The notes under the pieces are model-generated. The model did no database searches, was not told the DNA's origin, and saw only the letters and a program-made list of their open reading frames with translations. The translations under genes and the position numbers were made by a program. Shown in pieces: positions 9,040 to 17,117 of a stretch of DNA of 64,000 nucleotides; the stretch's first letter is position 1, and each line of letters begins with the position of its first letter. This stretch comes from RI-106 sp964496875 (GTDB taxonomy: Bacteria; Cyanobacteriota; Vampirovibrionia; Obscuribacterales; Obscuribacteraceae): contig CAZCBH010000003.1 of NCBI GenBank assembly GCA_964496875.1, positions 109,688 through 173,687 of the forward strand, read 5' to 3'.

Positions 9040-9677
9040 CTGCTATAGACTACGTAGCCGCAAACCGGATCGTTGTTCAACATATATTTTTCGCGGGTCA
9101 CTTTAGTGCCCAAAAGCTGCTCCATTAATGAAGGCTCAAGGGCGCAGACCTGCCTGAATTCGCTGGCCACATCATGAAGTGCGCAATGGCGCTGGAAGAT
9201 GAAATAGTTACCGTCATCCATCTTCTCCCACTCGGTCATATAACCGTCCTCAGAAAAGATCCGCGAGACTTCCTCTACCCGCTCTGGAAGATCAAGATCT
9301 TTGACCCTGGCCATAAGTCGATCCAATCGCTTCTGGTTTCTAATTTTCAAAAGCTCCATAACCCCGGCCGGACCTGATTGCTCCCGGACGGCCTCGAGCA
9401 AGTCCCTGGCCAGGTCCTGATATCCACTCGGGAATAAAGACTCGGCCTTCTTGCTCAACCTATACCGATAGCTCGGCCTGCCCCTGTTCTGTCGAATGAT
9501 CTCGGACTCGACAAATCCGTCATTCTGCAGAACAGTGAGGTGTCGGCGCACCGCCATGGCCGTAATACCTAGAGCCCGACAGAGATCGTTGACCGACATC
9601 TCACCCTGTCTCTTAAGATTTAAAAGGATGACATCCTGGGTGCTACCAGGCTCATCGCCCATCCGGTGCGTAATCAT
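9036..9677 (-). CDS. sufR: SufR-type Fe-S-sensing transcriptional repressor
   Basis: The 213-residue protein has a DeoR/ArsR-like winged helix at about 10-75 (LCRALGITAMAVRRHLTVLQ) and a C-terminal sensor region. The family holds an Fe-S cluster with cysteines spaced C-x12-C-x13-C-x14-C. Here Cys165 and Cys178 are exactly twelve residues apart and Cys206 stands near the fourth position, but the third position is lysine. The gene is divergent from the suf operon, and a near-perfect copy of the cyanobacterial SufR half-site pair lies in between. It therefore probably represses the operon when clusters are plentiful. The name is supported by context as well as sequence. Confidence 0.85.
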   Translation of the reverse strand: MITHRMGDEPGSTQDVILLNLKRQGEMSVNDLCRALGITAMAVRRHLTVLQNDGFVESEIIRQNRGRPSYRYRLSKKAESLFPSGYQDLARDLLEAVREQSGPAGVMELLKIRNQKRLDRLMARVKDLDLPERVEEVSRIFSEDGYMTEWEKMDDGNYFIFQRHCALHDVASEFRQVCALEPSLMEQLLGTKVTREKYMLNNDPVCGYVVYSS

Positions 9678-9865
9678 TTGTAACAGCTCTGCCTCCAGAC
9701 GCAGAAATAACTCTAATAAAAACCTCAGCGCTTTGTTTAGTCGGCGAAAACCTCACGGTTTCATTATTCTGACCATTGCCCTCGGTCCTCGACCTGTCAT
9801 CAGCCGGAAATCGCCTGATAGCGGCACGCTCTTCAAGATCGCTATAGAAAAGGATTATTAAGACC

Positions 9866-9893
9866 TTGATTGCTTTTAGATACTTTTGATACT
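9866..9893 (+). promoter_or_regulatory. Candidate promoter of the suf operon
   Basis: TTGATT (9866-9871) and GATACT (9888-9893) are spaced by 16 bases and resemble housekeeping -35 and -10 boxes. An alternative -10 is TACTAT at 9890. The sites match the direction of sufC and lie about 180 bases before it. The match is only moderate. Confidence 0.3.
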
Positions 9894-9992
9894 ATTATAT
9901 CTGTAAAAGGCATAAATACAAAGCTTCAGAAACTTTAAGGTCGATTCCAAGAGAACGTCGCCCGAAAAAGAGTACGATCCATATTTATGCAA

Positions 9993-10006
9993 CAACCATA
10001 CGGTTT
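9993..10006 (+). promoter_or_regulatory. Putative SufR operator
   Basis: The sequence CAAC-CATACG-GTTT matches the published cyanobacterial SufR inverted repeat CAAC-N6-GTTG at seven of eight conserved positions. It lies in the sufR/sufC intergenic region, 71 bases before the sufC start, next to a TATATA element. Binding is inferred. Confidence 0.5.
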
Positions 10007-10077
10007 ATATACAGCTGGAGAGCAAGTCTTTCCGGCGCCAATCCAGAAGATAAACAGGAAACAAAAGGCAAATTCAA

Positions 10078-10845
10078 ATGAGTGCAGACAGCCCCCTTCT
10101 ATCTATCGAAAACCTCCACGTTGAAGTGGAAGAGAAAGAGATTCTCAAAGGTGTCAATCTGGTAATTAATGCCGGCGAGACCCATGCCCTCATGGGCCGC
10201 AATGGCTCCGGCAAATCGACTCTTTCCTATACCCTGATGGGTCACCCCAAGTACAAGGTGACCGGGGGCTGCATGAAGTACAAAGGTCAGGACATCACCG
10301 AGATGCCCACCGATGAACGTGCCCGCCTGGGTCTCACCCTCGCCTTCCAGTATCCGGTTGCCATTCCCGGCGTATCGGTCTCCAACTTTCTGCGCGCTTC
10401 GGTAAAAGCGGTTCGCGGCAAGGAGATCCCGGTGAAAGAGTTCCGTAAAGAGCTCAAAGAGGTGATGGACAGACTGGGAGTTCCCAAACAGTTCCTCTCC
10501 CGCTACGTCAATGACGGATTCTCCGGCGGCGAAAAGAAACGCCTCGAGATTATGCAGCTTGCTTTACTCAATCCCCAGATGGCAATTCTGGACGAGACCG
10601 ACTCCGGTCTCGATATCGACGCCTTGAAGACCGTGTCGGAAGGGGTCAACTCACTGGTCTCTAAAGATTCGGCAATCTTGCTGATCACTCACTATCAAAG
10701 AATTTTGAACTATGTAAAACCGGACCACGTCCATGTCTTCCACGAAGGCAAGATCGTTCTCTCGGGCGGTCCGGAACTCTCCACCAAGCTGGAAGAACAT
10801 GGTTATGACTGGGTAACTCAGGAGCTGGCGTCCACCACCGCTTAG
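10078..10845 (+). CDS. sufC: SufC, ABC-type ATPase of the Fe-S scaffold
   Basis: SufC powers the SufBCD complex on which iron-sulfur clusters are built. The 255-residue protein has Walker A GRNGSGKST, the signature FSGGEKKRLEI characteristic of SufC, and Walker B followed by LDETDSGLDIDAL. It has no membrane partner, as expected of this cytosolic ABC ATPase. It is the first gene of the operon, whereas in many cyanobacteria sufB is first. The next gene starts 25 bases downstream with a GGAGG site. Confidence 0.97.
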   Translation: MSADSPLLSIENLHVEVEEKEILKGVNLVINAGETHALMGRNGSGKSTLSYTLMGHPKYKVTGGCMKYKGQDITEMPTDERARLGLTLAFQYPVAIPGVSVSNFLRASVKAVRGKEIPVKEFRKELKEVMDRLGVPKQFLSRYVNDGFSGGEKKRLEIMQLALLNPQMAILDETDSGLDIDALKTVSEGVNSLVSKDSAILLITHYQRILNYVKPDHVHVFHEGKIVLSGGPELSTKLEEHGYDWVTQELASTTA

Positions 10846-10870
10846 CCCCGACCGCATCAAGGAGGCAACT

Positions 10871-12304
10871 ATGTCTGCCGAAACAGCCTACGATCCCAAA
10901 ATGGAAGAGTTGAACGATATTGGAAAAGACTACCAGTACGGATTTCACGACAAAGAAGACTATATCTTCAAATCCGGAAGGGGTTTGACCAAAGAGATTG
11001 TCACCCAGATCTCCCAGATGAAAAAAGAGCCTCAGTGGATGCTTGAATTCCGCTTGAAGGCGCTGGATATCTTCAACAAGAAGCCCATGCCGACCTGGGG
11101 CAATACCAAACTGCTCAACGAAATCGATTTCGAGAACATCTACTACTACATCAAGCCCTCCGAAAGAGGAGAGAAGAGCTGGGATGAGGTACCGGACAAC
11201 ATCAAGAACACCTTCGACCGCCTCGGTATCCCCGAAGCCGAAAGAAAGTTCCTCGCCGGTGTCACCGCCCAGTACGAGTCCGAAGTCGTATATCATTCCA
11301 TACGCGAGGATCTTGAAGCGCAAGGCGTGGTCTTCCTCGACATGGACTCCGGTCTCAGGGAACACGAAGATATCGTGCGCGAGCACTTCGCCTCGGTAAT
11401 TCCTGCAGCCGACAACAAGTTCTCCGCCCTCAACTCCGCCGTCTGGTCCGGTGGCAGCTTCGTCTGGGTACCCAAGGGTGTCCGGGTAGAAATACCGCTG
11501 CAAGCCTATTTCAGAATCAACGCCGAGAACATGGGTCAGTTCGAGCGTACTCTTATCATCGCCGAGCCGGGCAGCTTCGTTCACTATATCGAAGGCTGCA
11601 CAGCACCGGTCTACACTACCGACTCTCTGCACTCGGCAGTGGTCGAGCTCATAGCCAAGCCCGGTGCCCATATTCGTTATACGACCATTCAAAACTGGTC
11701 GAAAAACGTATACAACCTGGTCACCAAACGTGCTGTCGCCTACGAAGACTCCAAGGTCGAATGGGTGGACGGCAACCTGGGCTCCAAACTGACCATGAAA
11801 TATCCGGCAATCTACCTGATGGGCCCAAGAGCCCACGGAGAGGTGCTGTCAGTGGCCTTCGCCGGCGACGACCAGCATCAGGATGCCGGTGCAAAAATGG
11901 TCCACGGTGCGCCTGACACCACTTCAATCGTCGTCTCGAAATCCATCTCCAAAAACGGCGGTCGCTCCTCTTATAGAGGACTGGTGAAAGTCTATCCCGG
12001 TGCCACCAACGTCAAAACATCGATCAAGTGTGATGCCCTTCTTCTCGACGAAGACTCCAGATCGGATACCTATCCGACCATGGAAATCGACGAGAAAGAT
12101 GTGAACATCGAGCACGAAGCTACTGTCTCTAAGGTCGGCGAGGAGCAGCTCTTCTATCTGATGAGCCGCGGTCTCAAAGAAGAAGAAGCCACCGCCATGA
12201 TTGTGAATGGATTCTTCGAACCATTCACCAAAGAGCTTCCTCTCGAATACGCAGTCGAGCTCAATCGCCTCATCCAGCTTGAGATGGAAGGCTCAGTAGG
12301 ATAG
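10871..12304 (+). CDS. sufB: SufB, Fe-S cluster scaffold subunit
   Basis: SufB is the scaffold subunit on which the nascent cluster forms. The 477-residue length is typical. Diagnostic stretches are DYQYGFHDKEDY near the start, the beta-helix core (GCTAPVYTT, SLHSAVVELI) and the C-terminal SIKCDALLLDEDSRSDTYP, whose cysteine matches the cluster-assembly cysteine of the E. coli protein. EHEATVSKVGEEQLFYLMSRG is the SufB/SufD interface motif. GGAGG lies six bases before the ATG. The gene is in an operon with sufC and sufD. Confidence 0.97.
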   Translation: MSAETAYDPKMEELNDIGKDYQYGFHDKEDYIFKSGRGLTKEIVTQISQMKKEPQWMLEFRLKALDIFNKKPMPTWGNTKLLNEIDFENIYYYIKPSERGEKSWDEVPDNIKNTFDRLGIPEAERKFLAGVTAQYESEVVYHSIREDLEAQGVVFLDMDSGLREHEDIVREHFASVIPAADNKFSALNSAVWSGGSFVWVPKGVRVEIPLQAYFRINAENMGQFERTLIIAEPGSFVHYIEGCTAPVYTTDSLHSAVVELIAKPGAHIRYTTIQNWSKNVYNLVTKRAVAYEDSKVEWVDGNLGSKLTMKYPAIYLMGPRAHGEVLSVAFAGDDQHQDAGAKMVHGAPDTTSIVVSKSISKNGGRSSYRGLVKVYPGATNVKTSIKCDALLLDEDSRSDTYPTMEIDEKDVNIEHEATVSKVGEEQLFYLMSRGLKEEEATAMIVNGFFEPFTKELPLEYAVELNRLIQLEMEGSVG

Positions 12305-12323
12305 ATAGGAAAGAACGGTAAAA

Positions 12324-13688
12324 ATGTCGGAGTCAATCACAGTGAGTACAATAACCAGAGAAGGTGTGGACAACCTGTCAATCGACAGAGGCGAACCGGA
12401 ATGGCTCAAAGCCCTACGTGTAAACGCCCTGGAGAAATTTCTCCAGTCGCCGAACCCTTCTATCAAATCCGACACCTGGCGCAAGACCCGGGTGGACAAT
12501 CTGAATCTAGCAGAGATCAAGACCTCCTCACCGGTTTTCCAGAGCCCTGGCAGCAAGACCGGGCAGCAAGTACTCGAGCGCTTCTCCGAAAGAGCCGGAG
12601 CGGTCTTCTCCACCACCGGCAATTCATGGAAAGTCGATCTAGATGAGACGCTGGAGAAAGCCGGTGTGGTATTCCTGCCCATTGATGAAGCGATTAAGAA
12701 CCATGCCGAGTCTTTGAAGACCCTCTTCGAAAGCGAAACTCAAAATATTGACGAGAGCAAAGACAAATTCGACTGGATGCAAGAAGCCCTCTTCAATTGC
12801 GGCGCTTATCTAGAGATCCCCGCCAATCTGGTTATCGAAAAGCCCTTTCTTGTGGTCAACAAACTGGACAAAGGCGAAGCAGGCTGTTCTCTCTTTCCCC
12901 GCGTTTTGATCAAAGCAGGCCCCCATTCCAAAGTCTCCGTGGTAAACGCTTTCGTCTGTGATGACGAACTGGATAGCACCATTGACGGTGAAGTCAAAAA
13001 GCTGTCTTTGATCAATGCCCGAAACTTGATCCATGCCGAAGCAGGCTCATCGGTCTCTTACATAGAGGTCCAGGCGCTTGGAGACAACTGCTTCATGGTC
13101 GGCAAATCCACCGGCAATGTCACAGCCGACGCCAGTATCTCCACCCTCACCGTTGGAGTAGGCGGCTATCAGCTGAAGTCCGAGATCTCCACCAGACTTT
13201 TGGAAGCAGGAGCCCATGGCGCGATGCTCGGAGTCGTATTCGGAGACATGAACGAACACATGAGCTACAACACCATCCAGGAGCATGCCGCTCCCAACAC
13301 CACATCCGATATAAATTTCCGAGTCGCCCTCAAAGACGAAGCGGTCTCGGCCTATCAGGGCAATATCAAAGTCGATAAAGTAGCCCAGAAAACAAACGCC
13401 TATCAGACCAATAAGAATCTGCTCCTGGGCAAGAACGCCAAAGCCGACTCCATACCGAAGCTGGAGATTCTCGCCAATGACGTGAAGTGCTCCCACGGTG
13501 CCACAGTCGGCCCGGTAGATCAGGACCAGGTCTTCTATCTGATGGTTCGCGGTCTCGATAAGAAGACGGCAGAAGAGCTTATTGTTGCCGGATTCTTCGA
13601 CACAGTTCTAGAATCCCTTCCGGACAAAGTGGCAAATGACTGGATTCATGACCTGATTAAAACCAAGATCCACAAGGAAAGAGCATAG
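12324..13688 (+). CDS. sufD: SufD, Fe-S scaffold partner subunit
   Basis: SufD pairs with SufB and SufC and is needed for iron entry. The 454-residue protein has a divergent N-terminal half, as usual, and the conserved beta-helix with KNLLLGKNAKADSIP and KCSHGATVGPVDQDQVFYL, which includes the histidine at the SufB-SufD interface. It starts 19 bases after sufB and ends four bases before the Rieske gene. Confidence 0.95.
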   Translation: MSESITVSTITREGVDNLSIDRGEPEWLKALRVNALEKFLQSPNPSIKSDTWRKTRVDNLNLAEIKTSSPVFQSPGSKTGQQVLERFSERAGAVFSTTGNSWKVDLDETLEKAGVVFLPIDEAIKNHAESLKTLFESETQNIDESKDKFDWMQEALFNCGAYLEIPANLVIEKPFLVVNKLDKGEAGCSLFPRVLIKAGPHSKVSVVNAFVCDDELDSTIDGEVKKLSLINARNLIHAEAGSSVSYIEVQALGDNCFMVGKSTGNVTADASISTLTVGVGGYQLKSEISTRLLEAGAHGAMLGVVFGDMNEHMSYNTIQEHAAPNTTSDINFRVALKDEAVSAYQGNIKVDKVAQKTNAYQTNKNLLLGKNAKADSIPKLEILANDVKCSHGATVGPVDQDQVFYLMVRGLDKKTAEELIVAGFFDTVLESLPDKVANDWIHDLIKTKIHKERA

Positions 13689-13691
13689 ACC

Positions 13692-14012
13692 ATGGCTGTC
13701 ACCTTTCAGAGAGTAGCCGCCATATCCGAGATTCCCCGCGGACAATCCAGGGTCTTCGAAGTCGATGGAAAGAGGGTCTCTGTCTGCAATGTGGAAGGTG
13801 AGATCTTTGCCATCGCAGACCTCTGCAGTCACGACGACGGTCCGCTCGGAGAAGGAGAATTGACCGACCATCAGATCGAATGCCCAAGACATGGAGCGCG
13901 ATTTGATCTCAAAACAGGCAAAGCTCTCTGTCTACCGGCGGTGCTTCCGATTCCTATCTATAAGGTAGAGATGCGCGGAGAAGAGATCTGGATAGGCGAC
14001 AGCGAAGGCTAA
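13692..14012 (+). CDS. Rieske-type [2Fe-2S] ferredoxin
   Basis: This 106-residue protein carries the Rieske signature C-x-H-x16-C-x2-H: Cys45 and His47 in LCSHDDG, Cys64 and His67 in ECPRHG. It resembles the small NirD/dioxygenase-ferredoxin group and has no membrane anchor or oxygenase domain, so it is a soluble electron carrier. It lies inside the suf operon, four bases after sufD, and its stop codon overlaps the sufS start (TAATG). Rieske proteins occur in the suf operons of some other phyla. A role in supplying electrons to cluster assembly is plausible but unproven. Confidence 0.9.
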   Translation: MAVTFQRVAAISEIPRGQSRVFEVDGKRVSVCNVEGEIFAIADLCSHDDGPLGEGELTDHQIECPRHGARFDLKTGKALCLPAVLPIPIYKVEMRGEEIWIGDSEG

Positions 14013-15298
14013 TGATGAACACAGTAACAATGAATACGAAAACCGGCAAATCATCCACTAAACCTATGTTCGACAGTCTCGAGCTCAGAAAAGACTTTCC
14101 TGTTTTAGACCGGGTCATAGACGGAAATAAACTTGTCTATCTGGACAATGCCGCCACATCCCAGAAACCACAGGCGGTTATCGACTCTTTAGTAGACTAT
14201 TACCAGAACTATAATTCCAACGTTCACCGAGGCATCCATACTCTTTCTCAAGAGGCCACCGATGCTTTTGAGAACGTCAGAAACAAGGCGAGACTATTTA
14301 TAGACGCAGCATCGGAAAAGGAGATCATCTTCACCCGCAACGCCACCGAAGCGGTCAATCTGGTCGCCTATAGCTGGGGCGACAGCAATATTTCCGAAGG
14401 GGACGAGATTGTCGTCTCCATCATGGAACACCACAGCAACTTCGTGCCCTGGCAGGCTCTGGCCGAGCGCAAAAATGCGAAATTGGTAATCGTCGGCCTC
14501 ACCGCCGATGGTGAACTGGACATGGCCGAAATGAAAGCGGCTATTAACGAAAAGACCAAACTGGTTGCCGTCACCCAGATGTCCAATGTGCTTGGCACGA
14601 TCACGCCGTTAAACGAGATCATCTCCCTGGCGCACAAACAAGGCGCTCTGGTTCTGGTGGACGGCGCCCAGGGTGTCGCCCATTTGCCCACCTCAGTTCG
14701 GGAGCTGGACTGCGATTTTCTGGTCTTCTCGATGCACAAGATGCTCGGTCCGACAGGCGTTGGCGTACTCTGGGGAAGAGAAGCGATTCTCAATCAGATG
14801 CCTCCCTTCCAGTACGGTGGCGATATGATCAGCATCGTCAAAACAGACCGCACCCGCTATAACGAACTACCCTGGAAATTCGAAGCCGGCACCCCGAATG
14901 TTGCCGACGTAATCGCATCCGGAGCGGCTTTCGATTATCTGGAGAGACTGGGCATGGAGAATGTCCGGCGGCACGAACTGGAACTGACCGAATATGCCAT
15001 GCACCGCATGAACAGCTTATCTGGGATGAAAATCCTAGGTCCCCGGGAAAAAGAGCTTGAGAAAAGAGGCGGTGTAATCAGCTTCCTCTACGGCGAAGTT
15101 CATCCCCACGATCTGGGTCAGATCCTGAACGAAAGCGGTATTGCCGTGCGGGCAGGACACCATTGCTGTCAGCCGCTCATGACCAGCATGGGTATCCATG
15201 GTACGGCCCGAGCCAGCTTCTATGTTTACAATACCAGGGAAGAAGTGGATTTCCTTGTAGAATCTATGAAAACAGTGGATAAGGTTCTGGGAATATGA
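14012..15298 (+). CDS. sufS: SufS cysteine desulfurase
   Basis: SufS removes sulfur from cysteine as a persulfide for cluster building, using pyridoxal phosphate. Of 428 residues, Lys243 in FSMHKMLGPTG binds PLP and Cys385 in RAGHHCCQPL is the catalytic cysteine; it is followed by a second cysteine. Group II features (YLDNAATSQKP, RGIHTLSQEAT) are present. The first ATG overlaps the Rieske stop codon; ATGs at codons 2, 7 and 19 are alternatives, because the first 18 residues are not conserved. The end overlaps sufU by four bases. Confidence 0.96.
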   Translation: MMNTVTMNTKTGKSSTKPMFDSLELRKDFPVLDRVIDGNKLVYLDNAATSQKPQAVIDSLVDYYQNYNSNVHRGIHTLSQEATDAFENVRNKARLFIDAASEKEIIFTRNATEAVNLVAYSWGDSNISEGDEIVVSIMEHHSNFVPWQALAERKNAKLVIVGLTADGELDMAEMKAAINEKTKLVAVTQMSNVLGTITPLNEIISLAHKQGALVLVDGAQGVAHLPTSVRELDCDFLVFSMHKMLGPTGVGVLWGREAILNQMPPFQYGGDMISIVKTDRTRYNELPWKFEAGTPNVADVIASGAAFDYLERLGMENVRRHELELTEYAMHRMNSLSGMKILGPREKELEKRGGVISFLYGEVHPHDLGQILNESGIAVRAGHHCCQPLMTSMGIHGTARASFYVYNTREEVDFLVESMKTVDKVLGI

Positions 15299-15753
15299 AT
15301 CTGGCAGACGACCTTTATAGAGAAACCATCCTCGATCACTACCATAACCCGCGCAATCACGGAAAGATTGCCGAGGCTACTTGCTCTACCGAAGGCGTCA
15401 ACCCACTGTGCGGCGATGAGCTCACTCTCTATCTCAAAGTCAAGGACGGAACCATCGAAGACATCAAGATGGAAGCCCACGGCTGTTCTATAAACACCGC
15501 ATCCGGTTCGATGATGTCCGAAGCGATAATGGGACTACCTGTTTCCGAAGCACGAAAAATAATCGATACTTTTAAGGCGATGATGCTCAATAAGGAGAGC
15601 CAGATAGAGCTTCCTGAAGAGATGGAAGATCTCGAAGCCCTCCAGGGAGTAAAACAATATCCTGTCCGAATTAAATGTGCGCTCCTTCCTTGGAATACAC
15701 TGATTGAAGGACTCGAAAGCGCAGAGACTGAACAAGGAGGGGTCAAAAAATGA
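15295..15753 (+). CDS. sufU: SufU sulfur-transfer protein
   Basis: This 152-residue protein belongs to the SufU branch of the NifU/IscU family. It has the zinc ligands expected of SufU: Cys39, Asp41 (NPLCGDE), Cys64 (HGCSINTASG) and Cys128 (RIKCALLPW). It also has the SufU-specific insertion of about 19 residues before the last cysteine. SufU accepts the persulfide from SufS, so the operon uses the SufS/SufU pair and not SufE. ATGA overlaps couple it to sufS upstream and to the DUF59 gene downstream. Confidence 0.95.
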   Translation: MNLADDLYRETILDHYHNPRNHGKIAEATCSTEGVNPLCGDELTLYLKVKDGTIEDIKMEAHGCSINTASGSMMSEAIMGLPVSEARKIIDTFKAMMLNKESQIELPEEMEDLEALQGVKQYPVRIKCALLPWNTLIEGLESAETEQGGVKK

Positions 15754-16061
15754 TGACCAGCTTGCAAGAAGACGTCGTTAGAGAGAACCTCAGAACAGTC
15801 AAAGATCCTGAGCTCGAGGTAAATATCATCGATCTGGGCCTGGTCTATGGCATCGAGATAGACCAGTCCAACGTCACCGTGAAAATGACCCTGACCAGTC
15901 CGGCTTGCCCTCTGGGTGGCGTAATTCAAGCGCAGGCACACCAGGCAGTCAAGAAGCTTCCCTGGGTCAAAGAGGTGAAAGTCGAGCTGGTATGGAGCCC
16001 CCGCTGGGACCCCAAAACCATGGCCAGCGAAGACGCCCAGATGGAACTCGGCATTCTCTGA
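15750..16061 (+). CDS. sufT: SufT/MIP18-family (DUF59) Fe-S maturation factor
   Basis: The 103-residue protein is a single DUF59 domain with the motif TVKDPELEVNIIDLGLVYGI and the conserved cysteine in LTSPACPLG. Such proteins (SufT, PaaD, the C-terminal part of yeast Cia2) help deliver iron-sulfur clusters to targets. It is the last gene of the suf operon, overlapping sufU by four bases. The same domain is fused to the Mrp ATPase at 19382. Confidence 0.88.
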   Translation: MMTSLQEDVVRENLRTVKDPELEVNIIDLGLVYGIEIDQSNVTVKMTLTSPACPLGGVIQAQAHQAVKKLPWVKEVKVELVWSPRWDPKTMASEDAQMELGIL

Positions 16062-16179
16062 TATCACCATAAACCTGGTAAAGATGTGACAAAAGTCCTG
16101 ACCTGCTAATGCAATTCTTAAGTGTAGTTAGTAAACTCTCTTTTGTAATCAGGCAAGTTGCCAGGGGAACAGCTTTTAT

Positions 16180-17106
16180 ATGTCAAGACCGGTCCTGCAC
16201 GATCATGATGGACACGTTGATGATTTGTTGAGCGCCATGCTGCTTTGGCTCTCCCCGGATGTGGACCTGCAAGCCGTAGGTGTAACCAACGGTGATTGCT
16301 ATTCGGATTTAGCTTTCGAAGCCATGGTAAAGATAGCCACTTTCCTGGAATTGGAAGGAGCCGAAATCTCGCTCTGCCCGGAAGATATGCCCAATCCATT
16401 TCCGGAAAACTGGCGTCGCGAAAGCCATATCATAAACGAGTTGCCCATCTTCGGTGAGAACTATCTGAAGAAGCGCTATCAAGTCGGTCGACCAAGAAGA
16501 ACCGAAGTGGTCTTCGGAGACTGCCTGGCCAATTCTCGGGTGCCTTTCACCCTCGTCACCACCGGTCCTCTTACCAATATCGCCAAGATTTTCGAAGAGA
16601 AACCGGAGCTGGCAGAGAAAGTCGACGAGATGATCATCATGGGCGGTGCCATAAACGTCGATGGCAATGTCGAAGAAGAAGGGCATGACGGCAGCGCTGA
16701 GTGGAACATTTACGCCGATCCCGAAGCCTTCAAAAAAATCCTCGGCACAAAAATCCCTCTCAAGTTAATCACCCTCGATCTGACCGATAGATTGCCGGTA
16801 ACCAAAGAATTCCTCGATAGATTGGACAACCAGACCCCCACTTCAAAAGCCTCTCAATTGGCGGCAAAACTCTGGTCCCTGGTAAAAGGATTCGAGTATT
16901 TCTTCTGGGATACGATCACGGCAGCAGCAGCAATTAAGCCGGAACTCTTCGAATTCAAAGAGATCAAGATAGACGTAGCAGTTTCGGGCAAGAGCATGGG
17001 CAAAACCCACACCACCTTATTCGGTGGCAGAAAAGTAAAAATGGCGGCAGATTTACAGCGCGAAAAGTTTGAAGAGTTGCTTCTGTCGATATTCGCCCTC
17101 AAGTAG
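16180..17106 (+). CDS. Nucleoside hydrolase family protein
   Basis: The 308-residue protein belongs to the inosine/uridine-preferring nucleoside hydrolase family. The calcium-binding DHDGHVDD motif near residue 8 matches the family's DxDxxxDD pattern, and TTGPLTNIAKI and IIMGGA follow. The active-site histidine usually found near residue 240 is not obvious; WDTITAAAAI occupies the place of the usual hydrophobic-D-AxA motif. It would cleave the N-glycosidic bond of nucleosides for salvage, but the exact substrate is unknown. It lies about 120 bases after the suf operon and 11 bases before a kinase gene. Confidence 0.85.
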   Translation: MSRPVLHDHDGHVDDLLSAMLLWLSPDVDLQAVGVTNGDCYSDLAFEAMVKIATFLELEGAEISLCPEDMPNPFPENWRRESHIINELPIFGENYLKKRYQVGRPRRTEVVFGDCLANSRVPFTLVTTGPLTNIAKIFEEKPELAEKVDEMIIMGGAINVDGNVEEEGHDGSAEWNIYADPEAFKKILGTKIPLKLITLDLTDRLPVTKEFLDRLDNQTPTSKASQLAAKLWSLVKGFEYFFWDTITAAAAIKPELFEFKEIKIDVAVSGKSMGKTHTTLFGGRKVKMAADLQREKFEELLLSIFALK

Positions 17107-17117
17107 CAGACCCGACC

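Larger units (their letters stand above)
9678..10077. other. Divergent intergenic region between sufR and sufC
   Basis: No gene is visible in these 400 bases. The region is AT-rich near 9840-10015 and holds the control signals for the suf operon: a candidate promoter at 9866-9893 and a SufR-like inverted repeat at 9993-10006. A TTATAT element at 10005-10010 could be a second -10 box overlapping the operator. Confidence 0.6.

Noticed and set aside
10685..11836. Long open frame (383 codons) on the minus strand opposite sufC and sufB
   Set aside because: It is a mirror of the sufB reading frame in biased codon use; no domain, and sufB and sufC are certain.
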